Assembly (NCBI RefSeq): GCF_000948985.2
Contig: NZ_CP059733.1
Coordinates: forward strand, 992,001-1,056,000
Source of the DNA: Thalassomonas viridans
Lineage (GTDB): Bacteria; Pseudomonadota; Gammaproteobacteria; Enterobacterales; Alteromonadaceae
DNA: 64,000 nt
Direction of reading: 5' to 3'
Shown: in pieces, positions 35,359 through 43,097 of the stretch
Position numbering within the stretch: position 1 is the first letter of the stretch
Layout: every line of letters begins with the position of its first letter
The notes under the pieces: generated by a model
The model's input: only the letters and a program-made list of their open reading frames with translations
The model's database searches: none
What the model was told of the DNA's origin: nothing
Made by a program: the position numbers and the translations under genes

Positions 35359-36726
35359 TTATTCTTGGTTGAGCTTAAGTCTTTGCATTTCCAGGTAGCT
35401 GGCATAAGAGCTGGTGACCACCTGATCGCCCGGGCTCAGGCCCTCGATTACTTCGATAACGCGGCTGTTGCGCCGTCCCAGGCGGATATTGCGTTTAACG
35501 GCTTCTGTGCCGTTCGGCGTTACTACAAAAATCCAGTTGCCGCCTGTGTCCTGGAAGAAGGAGCCGTTGGGCACTAAAGTAGCCTCGCTGGCATCTCCCA
35601 AGGTCAGCTTGATCTGCACGTTCTGGCCGCGGCGGATGCCTTCCGGCTGTTGCCCGGTAAATTTAAAGTCCACTTTAAACTGGCCGTTTTGTACCTGGGG
35701 ATATATTTTTGCTATCACCAGCGGATATTCTTTAAAGCTGGCCTCTTGTCCTATGGCGACCCGGCCCAGGTAAAACTCGTCGATAAAGGCGGTAAGCTTG
35801 TAGTCGTTTGGGGTATCTATTTGTCCCAGGCGCTCTCCCCTGGCGATGCTCTGGCCTATCTGGATATTAAAGCCGGACAGCTTGCCGGCAACCGGGGCTT
35901 TAACCTTCATGTTTTCCAGGTTTTGCCGGGAAATGGCCAGGTTGCTTTCCAGCCGGGCGCCGGTGGCTTTTAAAAACGCCAGCTGTTCTTCCTGCATGCG
36001 GGCGTCGGAGGCCTGGCTTTCGCGGGTTAATTCCAGCCGGTTCTTGTACCAGTCAAGGGTATCCGAGGTATCGTCGAACTGGGATTGTTGTACTGCGCCG
36101 CTTGCCAGCAGCTTTTTTTCGCTGGCCTGCTGGCGGGTCAGCATTTTGATCTGGTAGCCGATATCGAGCAGGTTGCTTTTATGTTGCAGGCGGTTTTGCT
36201 CCAGATCCAGCTCTATGGTGCGGATGTTGTTGAGCTGTTCCGCCACCCGGGCTTCGTTGCCTAACACATTTAACTGTAGTGCGGCATTTGATAATTCAAC
36301 GATCAGTTCGCCCGTGCTTAGGTTGGCGCCGTCTTCCACCAAAATGCGTTCCACCCGGCCGCCTTCAATGGCATCCAGAAAGACGGTTTTGGCCGGGGTG
36401 ACCTGGCCCCTGACCGGGATAAAATCTTCGAAAATACCGCTGGTGACTTGGGAGATAACAATATGCTGGTGATTCACCGCCAGGGTTTTGCCTGAAGGGG
36501 GAATAACAAAAGCATAAGCCAGCCAAAGCAGCAACAGGGCGGCACTCAGAATGGCCGCCCATTTTTTTACCGGGTTAACCTTAGGCTGCACCTTTCTGTC
36601 CATGCCTTTGCCGGGCATTTTATCTGGCTCTTTACCAGGAAAGGCGCCTTGCCGGGAAGCCGACAGCGGCGTTGCTGTGGCAAAGGGCGTGTCATCGGGA
36701 TTAAATTGATGGCTGGTGTTGGTCAT
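35359..36726 (-). CDS. Membrane-fusion (periplasmic adaptor) protein of the ABC exporter
   Basis: HlyD/AcrA-type adaptor of 455 residues. A cytoplasmic N-terminal tail of about 55 residues, one membrane helix (WAAILSAALLLLWLAYAFVI), a barrel-sandwich half (GQVTPAKTVFLDAIEGGRVERILVEDG), a long coiled-coil hairpin (about 150-270, LNNIRTIELDLEQNRLQHKS), the second lipoyl half (VKAPVAGKLSGFNIQIGQSI) and a beta-barrel end. First gene of the exporter operon, transcribed away from the sigma-54 regulator. A candidate -24/-12 element lies upstream. Confidence 0.93.
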   Translation of the reverse strand: MTNTSHQFNPDDTPFATATPLSASRQGAFPGKEPDKMPGKGMDRKVQPKVNPVKKWAAILSAALLLLWLAYAFVIPPSGKTLAVNHQHIVISQVTSGIFEDFIPVRGQVTPAKTVFLDAIEGGRVERILVEDGANLSTGELIVELSNAALQLNVLGNEARVAEQLNNIRTIELDLEQNRLQHKSNLLDIGYQIKMLTRQQASEKKLLASGAVQQSQFDDTSDTLDWYKNRLELTRESQASDARMQEEQLAFLKATGARLESNLAISRQNLENMKVKAPVAGKLSGFNIQIGQSIARGERLGQIDTPNDYKLTAFIDEFYLGRVAIGQEASFKEYPLVIAKIYPQVQNGQFKVDFKFTGQQPEGIRRGQNVQIKLTLGDASEATLVPNGSFFQDTGGNWIFVVTPNGTEAVKRNIRLGRRNSRVIEVIEGLSPGDQVVTSSYASYLEMQRLKLNQE

Positions 36727-36768
36727 AATAAAAATAGCTGATCTTGATTTTTAGTGGTGTCCCTATAT

Positions 36769-36785
36769 ATCAATATCTGTTCCAA
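36769..36785 (-). promoter_or_regulatory. Candidate sigma-54 promoter of the exporter operon
   Basis: On the minus strand TTGGAACAGATATTGAT reads close to the -24/-12 consensus: GG at -24, correct 10-bp spacing, and TTGA where TTGC is expected. It would start transcription about 33 nt before the adaptor ATG. The GC to GA change at -12 lowers certainty. Confidence 0.45.
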
Positions 36786-36846
36786 TAGTTATGGCATTGT
36801 TTTTATTGGTTTTTATTTTTAAGTTGGCAAAATTATCAATTTAAAA

Positions 36847-36885
36847 CTGTACGTTTATGAACACTAGGTGTACGTTATTGAACAC
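36847..36885. promoter_or_regulatory. Tandem dyads, candidate enhancer sites for the sigma-54 response regulator
   Basis: CTGTACGTTTATGAACAC (36847-36864) and GTGTACGTTATTGAACAC (36868-36885) are two copies of an imperfect dyad (GTGT..ACAC ends) spaced exactly 21 bp, two helical turns. They lie about 60-115 bp upstream of the candidate -24/-12 element, a usual place for Fis-type activator sites. Confidence 0.6.
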
Positions 36886-36924
36886 TTAATTAACACAGGC
36901 AAAGCAGTTAAGCGGAGAATTTGG

Positions 36925-38364
36925 GTGAAAAAAGAAGGCAGGATCCTGATAGTTGACGATGATGAAGATATTCTAACCGCAGGAAAGTTATTACTGAAAC
37001 GACACTTTTCCCATGTCAGCACCTGTAACTTGCCTGAGCATATTCCCGCCTTTATCAAGGACCAGCATTTTGATGCCATTTTGCTGGATATGAACTTCGG
37101 TCCGGGGGAAAGTTCGGGCGCCCAGGGCTTTTACTGGCTGAAAAAAATATTAACCATTAACCCGCAAAGCGTCATTATCATGATCACCGCCCATGGCGGC
37201 GTGGATGTTGCCGTTGAGGCGATGAAACTAGGCGCTACCGACTTTATTGCCAAGCCCTGGCAAAACGAAAAGGTGATCGCCACGGTATCGACTGCGGTAT
37301 TGCTGGGCAGAACCCGCTCCGAAGCGCAGGAGTTGCGGCAGGCCAACCAGGCGTTGGTGCAGGCAAGCAACCAGGCGGGACAGCAAAACATTATCGGCAG
37401 CTCCGGGGTGATGCAGCAGGTGCATTCCTTGATCGACCGCTGTGCCCCGACCGATGCCAATGTATTGATATTAGGCGAAAACGGCACCGGCAAGGAGCTG
37501 GCGGCCAGGGAAATCCACAACCGCAGCCTGCGCAGCAACCGTATTTTTATGTCGGTAGATTTGGGGGCGATTTCCGAAACCTTGTTTGAGAGCGAGTTGT
37601 TCGGCCATAAAAAAGGTGCTTTTACCGGCGCCGGGCATGACAGGGTAGGACGACTGAAAGCAGCGGACGGCGGCACCTTGTTTCTCGATGAAATCGGCAA
37701 CTTGCCGCTGCACCTGCAGGCAAAACTGCTGACGGCACTGGAACAAAGGCAAGTGACGCCTCTGGGGGCCAATGAGGCGGTGTCTTTCGATGTCAGGGTG
37801 GTGTCTGCCACTAACCTGGATAAATCGGTGTTAAAATCGCCGGAGCAGTTCCGCCAGGATCTGCTGTTCCGTTTAAATACCGTGGAAATCAATTTGCCGC
37901 CGCTGAGAGAGCGCCCGGATGATATTGAAGCGATAGCGCAATATTATATCGACTCTTATGGGAAAAAATATCATAAGCCCAATCAAAGCCTGAGTGCAGG
38001 GGCATTGCAGGCCATTAAAGCCTGTGCCTGGCCCGGCAATATCCGTGAGCTGCGCCATGCCATCGAGCGGGCCGTGATTTTGAGCCAGGAGGAGCAATTG
38101 CAGGCGGGTGATTTTCAGCTTGAAGCCGTGCCAGCTCCTGCTCCTGTTTCTGCTGAACAAGCTGCGGTGCCGGTTCAAGAGGTCCCTGAAAGCTTTTCTG
38201 CTTCGACTCAGGATGTGCCCGAAGAATTAAACCTAGAAGTGATAGAGAAACAAACCATTGCCCAGGCGCTGAAGAAATACCGCTATAACATCAGCCACAC
38301 GGCAAAAGCCCTGGGATTAACCCGGGCCGCCTTATACCGCAGGATGGAAAAACATGGGCTTTAA
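36925..38364 (+). CDS. Sigma-54-dependent response regulator (NtrC type)
   Basis: Activator of 479 residues. The receiver domain has Asp11/Asp12 and phospho-acceptor Asp55 (AILLDMNFGPG). The AAA+ domain is intact: Walker A LGENGTGKELAA, the sigma-54 contact loop GAFTGA, Walker B GGTLFLDEIG and the R finger region VSATN. The C-terminal Fis-type helix-turn-helix reads IAQALKKYRYNISHTAKALG. The start is GTG 36925 with a GGAG site seven bases upstream; the frame extends to 36868, but that start would lie inside the repeated dyads. It overlaps its kinase gene by 11 bp and is divergent from the exporter operon it probably activates. Confidence 0.94.
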   Translation: MKKEGRILIVDDDEDILTAGKLLLKRHFSHVSTCNLPEHIPAFIKDQHFDAILLDMNFGPGESSGAQGFYWLKKILTINPQSVIIMITAHGGVDVAVEAMKLGATDFIAKPWQNEKVIATVSTAVLLGRTRSEAQELRQANQALVQASNQAGQQNIIGSSGVMQQVHSLIDRCAPTDANVLILGENGTGKELAAREIHNRSLRSNRIFMSVDLGAISETLFESELFGHKKGAFTGAGHDRVGRLKAADGGTLFLDEIGNLPLHLQAKLLTALEQRQVTPLGANEAVSFDVRVVSATNLDKSVLKSPEQFRQDLLFRLNTVEINLPPLRERPDDIEAIAQYYIDSYGKKYHKPNQSLSAGALQAIKACAWPGNIRELRHAIERAVILSQEEQLQAGDFQLEAVPAPAPVSAEQAAVPVQEVPESFSASTQDVPEELNLEVIEKQTIAQALKKYRYNISHTAKALGLTRAALYRRMEKHGL

Positions 38365-39745
38365 TAAGTTTCCTTTTTTGGTGGTCACCCGTACCTTGCT
38401 GGTGGTGGCGACCCTGATGTTGTTAACGCTGGCTATTATCAGCGAAGGCTACCATGCCACCAGCTTATTGCTGTTTACTTTGCTGGTTGCCCAGGTTGTG
38501 GAAATGATACGTTTTGTTTCCAAGACCAATGCCGAGCTGGTGCGCTTTCTGGCGGCGGCCCGTAACGCCGATTTTTCCCAGCGTTTTCATTTGTCGAAAC
38601 TGGGCAGCGGTTTTGATGACTTAGGCGAGGCTTTTGCCGAAATACTGGAACGTTTGCAGCAGGTGCGTACCGGGCAGGAAGAAGAGCTCAGGCATATTAA
38701 GGCGGTGGTGGAGCATGTGCCTGTGCCGCTGATCAGTATCAGGGAAAACGAGCAGCTGACCCTATGGAATAACAGCGCCCGGCGTTTATTCGGCGCCCAT
38801 GCCATGACCCGGGTAAAAGACCTGGCCCGGTTCGACAGTGAATTTCCCGATATCTTAAGTGCAATGAGCGCCGGAGAGCAGCGCTTAGTGAACCTGAATA
38901 TTGACGGTATGGAGCACAGGCTGAGCATAGTCGCCAGTGAAATCGTCACCGGCGGGCAACGGGAAATCCTGCTCAGTATGCAGGATATTCAAAGTGAATT
39001 GGACAGCGCCCAGCTGCAGGCATGGCAAGAGCTGGTGCGGGTGTTGACCCATGAGATCATGAACAGCATTACCCCTGTGGCTTCGCTGGCGAAAACCGCG
39101 GTGGATTTGACCGGGGACGTTAAGGCTAAGGTTCAGGAACTTGTCGAAGAAAGAGCCGAAGAAAGAGCCGAAGAAGGCGCAGAAGAAATAGTTGAGGAAG
39201 TGGACGATGTGCTTTCGGCGGTGCAAACGGTTGCCCGGCGCAGCGAGGGGCTGATGCACTTTGTTTCCAGCTACCGCAAGTTAACGCGCTTGCCCGAACC
39301 CAAGAAGAAGCATATCCGGCTGTCGGCGCTTTTTGAACAGGTACAGCTGCTGGCGACCCGGGAATGGGCAGAAAAAGGTATCCGGCTAAACCTGGACATC
39401 ATGCCTGCCGAGCTGGATCTGTCGCTGGATGTCGATATGGCGGAACAGATGCTGATTAACCTGTTGCAAAACGCCGAGCAGGCACTTGGCGGAATCGATA
39501 ATCCGCAGGTTAAACTGTCGGCTTTTCTTAACGCCCGCGGGCATGTGGTGATTGAAGTCAGCGATAACGGTTCCGGGATTAGCGGGGATATCAATAGCAA
39601 AGTGTTTGTGCCTTTCTTTACCACTAAAAAAGAAGGCTCGGGAGTGGGGCTGGCTTTAACCCGGCAGATCATGATAGCCCATGGCGGCCATGTGGCCTTA
39701 GCCGCTAATGAAGACGGCGGAGCGACCTTTAGCCTGACTTTTTAA
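38354..39745 (+). CDS. Sensor histidine kinase (NtrY-like), partner of the sigma-54 regulator
   Basis: Kinase of 463 residues with two close N-terminal membrane helices (about 8-50), a HAMP-like stretch, a PAS domain (VPVPLISIRENEQLTLWNNS), phospho-acceptor His233 in LTHEIMNSITPVASL, and an ATPase domain (NLLQNAEQAL, DNGSGI, GSGVGLALTRQI). It has almost no periplasmic part, so it probably senses a membrane or cytoplasmic signal. Between the two DHp helices lies a Glu-rich tract made from four 12-bp repeats (39146-39193). The gene overlaps the regulator by 11 bp. Confidence 0.93.
   Translation: MGFNKFPFLVVTRTLLVVATLMLLTLAIISEGYHATSLLLFTLLVAQVVEMIRFVSKTNAELVRFLAAARNADFSQRFHLSKLGSGFDDLGEAFAEILERLQQVRTGQEEELRHIKAVVEHVPVPLISIRENEQLTLWNNSARRLFGAHAMTRVKDLARFDSEFPDILSAMSAGEQRLVNLNIDGMEHRLSIVASEIVTGGQREILLSMQDIQSELDSAQLQAWQELVRVLTHEIMNSITPVASLAKTAVDLTGDVKAKVQELVEERAEERAEEGAEEIVEEVDDVLSAVQTVARRSEGLMHFVSSYRKLTRLPEPKKKHIRLSALFEQVQLLATREWAEKGIRLNLDIMPAELDLSLDVDMAEQMLINLLQNAEQALGGIDNPQVKLSAFLNARGHVVIEVSDNGSGISGDINSKVFVPFFTTKKEGSGVGLALTRQIMIAHGGHVALAANEDGGATFSLTF
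39146..39193 (+). repeat. Four in-frame 12-bp tandem repeats inside the kinase gene
   Basis: GAAGAAAGAGCC occurs twice (39146-39157, 39158-39169), followed by two degenerate units to 39193, encoding EERA, EERA, EEGA, EEIV. The tract lies in the loop between the DHp helices. Copy number could vary by slippage without breaking the frame. Confidence 0.8.
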
Positions 39746-39754
39746 GATAAGTTT

Positions 39755-39788
39755 ATGGCTAAGACGGGAAACTACCCGCCTTAGCCAT
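39755..39788. terminator. Hairpin between convergent genes
   Basis: ATGGCTAAG-A-CGGG (39755-39768) pairs with CCCG-C-CTTAGCCAT (39775-39788), one mismatch. It lies between the kinase stop and the ABC-2 permease stop and probably ends both transcripts. Confidence 0.55.
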
Positions 39789-39804
39789 GGTCTCTTACGC
39801 GCCG

Positions 39805-40719
39805 TTAGTGATGGCCGCGGTTAACCCGGAACCACCAGGTGAGATAAAGCAAGCCGGCCGCGAACAGGGAAGCGCCGATATCTATTTTGGTAAACAGTAT
39901 TTTGCTGCTTGCCTGCTTAAAGGAGTCTCCCTGTTGCAGATATTGCTCAAGCAAACCGGCAGACAGGCTGAGGTAGTCCACCAGCAGCTGGGCAAAGAAA
40001 GCCGATGTTAAACCAAAGTATTTCACTATCAGGGCTTCAACCAGCACCAGGATCACCAGGGGTAAAACCGCCCACAGGAAAGGGGCCTTGTTGGCGATGA
40101 TGGAAGCCAGCATCAGCCAGGCGTAGACCGGCAGCAGCCACAGGGTATAGGGCAGTAAGCTCAGCCAGACAGCGCCTAGGTTGGCGAAGATGTCTGCGCT
40201 GGCCCACAAATGCCATAAGGAAATATCATAACCGACAGACAAAACCAGGCTTGCCAGGGCCCCCATCAGTAACAACAGCGCCATGGTCAGGCTTGCCGCC
40301 AGCATAAAGATCGCCGGTATCAGCAGGGCGCCGGTGATAAGTTTAACGGCAACCGTCAGGCTGTCGGCGACCGGCAGCGAGCGCCAGAAATAAATGGATA
40401 AATCGCGGCGCTCATCGAAGAAACAGGTGATGAAATAATAGACCTGTATTATGGCGGCGGTAAATACGAAGGGCATAAATAACGCCGTCAGCATACCGAA
40501 GAAAACCTCGTCGAACTCCGGCGGGGCAGGGACTTGCTGCATTTGCTGAAAGGCATTGCTGATACCGTTTAACTGGTAATCTTCCAGCAGCAGGTACTGG
40601 CCCGCCAGGGCGGCTAACACCAGGGCGGTGATCAGGAGCGGCAGGTAGAGGAAAATTTTCTTGAATTCCCACATTTCTTTTTTAAAACATGTTTTTACTT
40701 GTAACATATTCATTAGCAT
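39805..40719 (-). CDS. ABC-2-type permease
   Basis: Membrane protein of 304 residues with about six helices (for example LPLLITALVLAALAGQYLLL, FMPFVFTAAIIQVYYFITCF, ALLIPAIFMLAASLTMALLL, LPYTLWLLPVYAWLMLASII). Third gene of the gntR-ATPase-permease operon; its start overlaps the end of the ATPase gene by 7 bp. MLMNM at the start leaves Met1, Met3 or Met5 possible. It probably forms the channel of a YtrABC-like exporter. The substrate is unknown; relatives often respond to cell-wall antibiotics. Confidence 0.85.
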   Translation of the reverse strand: MLMNMLQVKTCFKKEMWEFKKIFLYLPLLITALVLAALAGQYLLLEDYQLNGISNAFQQMQQVPAPPEFDEVFFGMLTALFMPFVFTAAIIQVYYFITCFFDERRDLSIYFWRSLPVADSLTVAVKLITGALLIPAIFMLAASLTMALLLLMGALASLVLSVGYDISLWHLWASADIFANLGAVWLSLLPYTLWLLPVYAWLMLASIIANKAPFLWAVLPLVILVLVEALIVKYFGLTSAFFAQLLVDYLSLSAGLLEQYLQQGDSFKQASSKILFTKIDIGASLFAAGLLYLTWWFRVNRGHH

Positions 40720-41570
40720 GTTTCCTTGTTCATCAGGCCGACAAAGATGTCTGCCAGGCTGGGAGTGCTGATATTACCTAACCGGGTCAATTCTTCCCGG
40801 GAGTTGTGCTCGAATAACATAGAAGTCAGCCCCATTAACGGGTTGCTAAACAGGGGTTTTAAGGTTTTCGCCTGTTCCAGGTGTTCGTCCGGCACCGCCA
40901 GCAACCGGTAACGCCGGCGGACCTCTTCTACGTCTGCCGACAGCAGGATTTTACCTTCGCGGATAAAGGCGACGTTGCTCAGGATATGCTCGACTTCTTC
41001 TATCTGGTGGGTGGTGACTATGATGCACTTGTCTTCGGTATAGAAATCTTCCAGCAGGTGGCGGTAAAACTGGCGGCGGGTGAGCAGATCCAGCCCCAGA
41101 GTCGGTTCGTCGAGAATCAGCACCTTGGCGTCAATGGCCAGCACCAGGGCAAGGTGCAGCTGGGTGACCATGCCTTTGGACAGGGTTTTGACCTTCACCT
41201 TAAGGTCTATATTGGTTTTTGCCAAAAAGGCTTCGGCTTTTTCCCGGTTAAAGTTTTGATGAATGCCGGCCATGTAAGTGAGTGCCTGTTCTACTTGCAG
41301 CCATTTCGGCAGCACAGCAACATCGGCAATATAGGCAACGTCATTGAGCATCTGGTGGCGTTGCTTTCGCGGGTTATAACCGAGCACATCCAGCTGGCCG
41401 TCGCACTCGGTTAAGCCGAGTATCGCCTGCAGGCAGGTGGTTTTCCCGGCGCCGTTGGGGCCTACCAGGCCTAAAATCTGTCCGGCATGAACACTCAGCT
41501 TGATATCCGAGAGGACTTTTTTGTCTTTATAGGACTTGCTTAGTCCCGACAGGGTGATTAATTCAGTCAT
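40713..41570 (-). CDS. ABC transporter ATP-binding protein (YtrB/CcmA-like)
   Basis: ATPase of 285 residues from ATG 41570 (a GCGGAG site stands 8 nt upstream; the frame runs to 41585). Walker A GPNGAGKTTCLQ, Q-loop region, a variant signature LSKGMVTQLHLALVLA, Walker B VLILDEPTLGLD and switch His in TTHQIEEVE. The start overlaps the GntR stop (ATGA), so the two are translationally coupled. Confidence 0.93.
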   Translation of the reverse strand: MTELITLSGLSKSYKDKKVLSDIKLSVHAGQILGLVGPNGAGKTTCLQAILGLTECDGQLDVLGYNPRKQRHQMLNDVAYIADVAVLPKWLQVEQALTYMAGIHQNFNREKAEAFLAKTNIDLKVKVKTLSKGMVTQLHLALVLAIDAKVLILDEPTLGLDLLTRRQFYRHLLEDFYTEDKCIIVTTHQIEEVEHILSNVAFIREGKILLSADVEEVRRRYRLLAVPDEHLEQAKTLKPLFSNPLMGLTSMLFEHNSREELTRLGNISTPSLADIFVGLMNKETC

Positions 41571-41968
41571 TTTTCTGCTCCGCATTTATGTTCTGAACCT
41601 ATATCCTGGAAATTGCCCTCAATCTGGGCCAGCAGTTGTTCCGGTGATAATTTGAGGCGGCCGATTTGTTTGACTATCTCCGGCCACTGTTCCGACAGGA
41701 AGGTTTCGCGTTCGCGTTTTAGTACAAACTCCAAAACTCCCTGTTTGACAAACAGTCCTTTGCCCCTTTGTTTTTCAACTATGCCTTCGTCTTGCAACAT
41801 TTGATATGCCTTAGATATGGTGAGCGGGTTAACCTGATAGTCGGCGGCCACTTTCCTTACCGACGGCAGTGCTTCGCCCTCAAGAATGTGGCCGTCAAGG
41901 ATACGTGTGATCACTTGCTGGTATAACTGGATGTAGATGGGAGTATCTGCATGCCACTGGTTTGTCAT
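41567..41968 (-). CDS. GntR-family regulator, YtrA subfamily
   Basis: Short GntR regulator of 133 residues, typical of the YtrA group: winged helix (IYIQLYQQVITRILDGHILE, VRKVAADYQVNPLTISKAYQ) plus a short C-terminal dimer helix and no effector domain. It is the first gene of its ABC operon, and the ATPase start overlaps its stop. It probably represses this operon; a dyad sits just upstream. Confidence 0.93.
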   Translation of the reverse strand: MTNQWHADTPIYIQLYQQVITRILDGHILEGEALPSVRKVAADYQVNPLTISKAYQMLQDEGIVEKQRGKGLFVKQGVLEFVLKRERETFLSEQWPEIVKQIGRLKLSPEQLLAQIEGNFQDIGSEHKCGAEK

Positions 41969-42000
41969 GGTTGTCTTCCTAATTCAACAATGATTTATGC

Positions 42001-42024
42001 GGTGTTATACATCACTAACACACC
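42001..42024. promoter_or_regulatory. Candidate YtrA-type operator
   Basis: GGTGTTA (42001-42007) is mirrored by TAACAC (42016-42021) about 33 bp upstream of the gntR start, with near-symmetric outer bases to 42024. Position and symmetry fit autorepression. Confidence 0.5.
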
Positions 42025-42314
42025 TGTTGCAAATATATCGACTGACAAACGTGCTTTGATAAGTGTAAAAAGATATTTCTTTGCCAGGCTTGGCTGAGTT
42101 TGCGGTTGCGCTTGGGGTGGCGGAGAAAGGGCAGTTCAGGGAGTTTTCCTGCCATGTTTTTATTTTTGTTTCCTTTCACTGATATAGATTAAATAACCGT
42201 AATATTTTGGATTTCTTTCACGCAAAAATAGCCCCTTAAGCGTATTATATATTTGATGTACAGGTATTTATTGCCTGCTGAGCTTGTCTTTTGAGTTTAT
42301 TTACGGGGGAAGTT

Positions 42315-43058
42315 TTGTCTGATAACAGGGGGACTCCCGAGTCCCGGGATCACGGGCAAACGAGCTTTGCCGTTAAAGGCCTGACTAAGGTATATCAGTC
42401 GGGGGACACCCAAATTCATGCCTTGCGCGGTGTCAACATAGCTATTCCTTCGGGGGAAATCATAGTGCTGCTCGGGCCTTCCGGCAGCGGCAAGTCTACT
42501 TTTTTAAATATTATCGGCGGTCTGGATCAGCCAAGCTCGGGGCATGTTTTTTTTCGCAGCCGGGATCTTGCGAGCTTAAGCGAGCAGGAGCTTACCTTTT
42601 ATCGCCGGGAAAATATCGGCTTTGTCTTTCAGGCCTATAACCTGGTGCCCAGCCTGACTGCCCTGGAAAATGTCGCCCTGGTGACTGAGATTGCCGAAAA
42701 TCCTATTTCGCCGCTTGAGGCCCTTGAAGCGGTTGCTTTAACGGACCGGGCCAACCATTTTCCTGCCCAGCTTTCCGGCGGCGAGCAGCAGAGGGTGGCG
42801 ATTGCCCGGGCTATCGCCAAACGCCCGGAAGTTTTGCTGTGCGATGAACCCACGGGGGCGCTGGATAGCGAAACCGGCATTATGGTGTTAAAGGCCCTGC
42901 TTGAGGTAAACAGTAAATTCGGTACTACCTGCATCATCATTACCCATAATGCCGCCATTGCCGAGTTGGCCCATCAGGTGGTGCATTTTTGCGACGGTAA
43001 GGTCAGCCATGTCCAGGTCAATGAGGTCAGAAAAAGTGCGGAAGAAATGATTTGGTAG
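42315..43058 (+). CDS. ABC transporter ATP-binding protein (second exporter)
   Basis: LolD/DevA-type ATPase of 247 residues from TTG 42315, chosen for the GGGGGA site just upstream; the frame extends to TTG 42291, which has none. Walker A GPSGSGKSTFLN, Q-loop FVFQAYNLVPSL, signature LSGGEQQRVAIARA, Walker B LLCDEPTGALDS and switch His ITHNAAIA. It is followed 39 bp later by its FtsX permease and then an adaptor, a second tripartite exporter distinct from the one at 32-36.7 kb. Confidence 0.93.
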   Translation: MSDNRGTPESRDHGQTSFAVKGLTKVYQSGDTQIHALRGVNIAIPSGEIIVLLGPSGSGKSTFLNIIGGLDQPSSGHVFFRSRDLASLSEQELTFYRRENIGFVFQAYNLVPSLTALENVALVTEIAENPISPLEALEAVALTDRANHFPAQLSGGEQQRVAIARAIAKRPEVLLCDEPTGALDSETGIMVLKALLEVNSKFGTTCIIITHNAAIAELAHQVVHFCDGKVSHVQVNEVRKSAEEMIW

Positions 43059-43097
43059 TTGTATGAATAGTTAAGTAAAGGTTTTACGGGAAACTGA

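Noticed and set aside
36868..36924. Longer N-terminus of the sigma-54 regulator
   Set aside because: The start at 36868 would lie on one of the tandem dyads, and GTG at 36925 has a better ribosome-binding site and matches the receiver-domain start.
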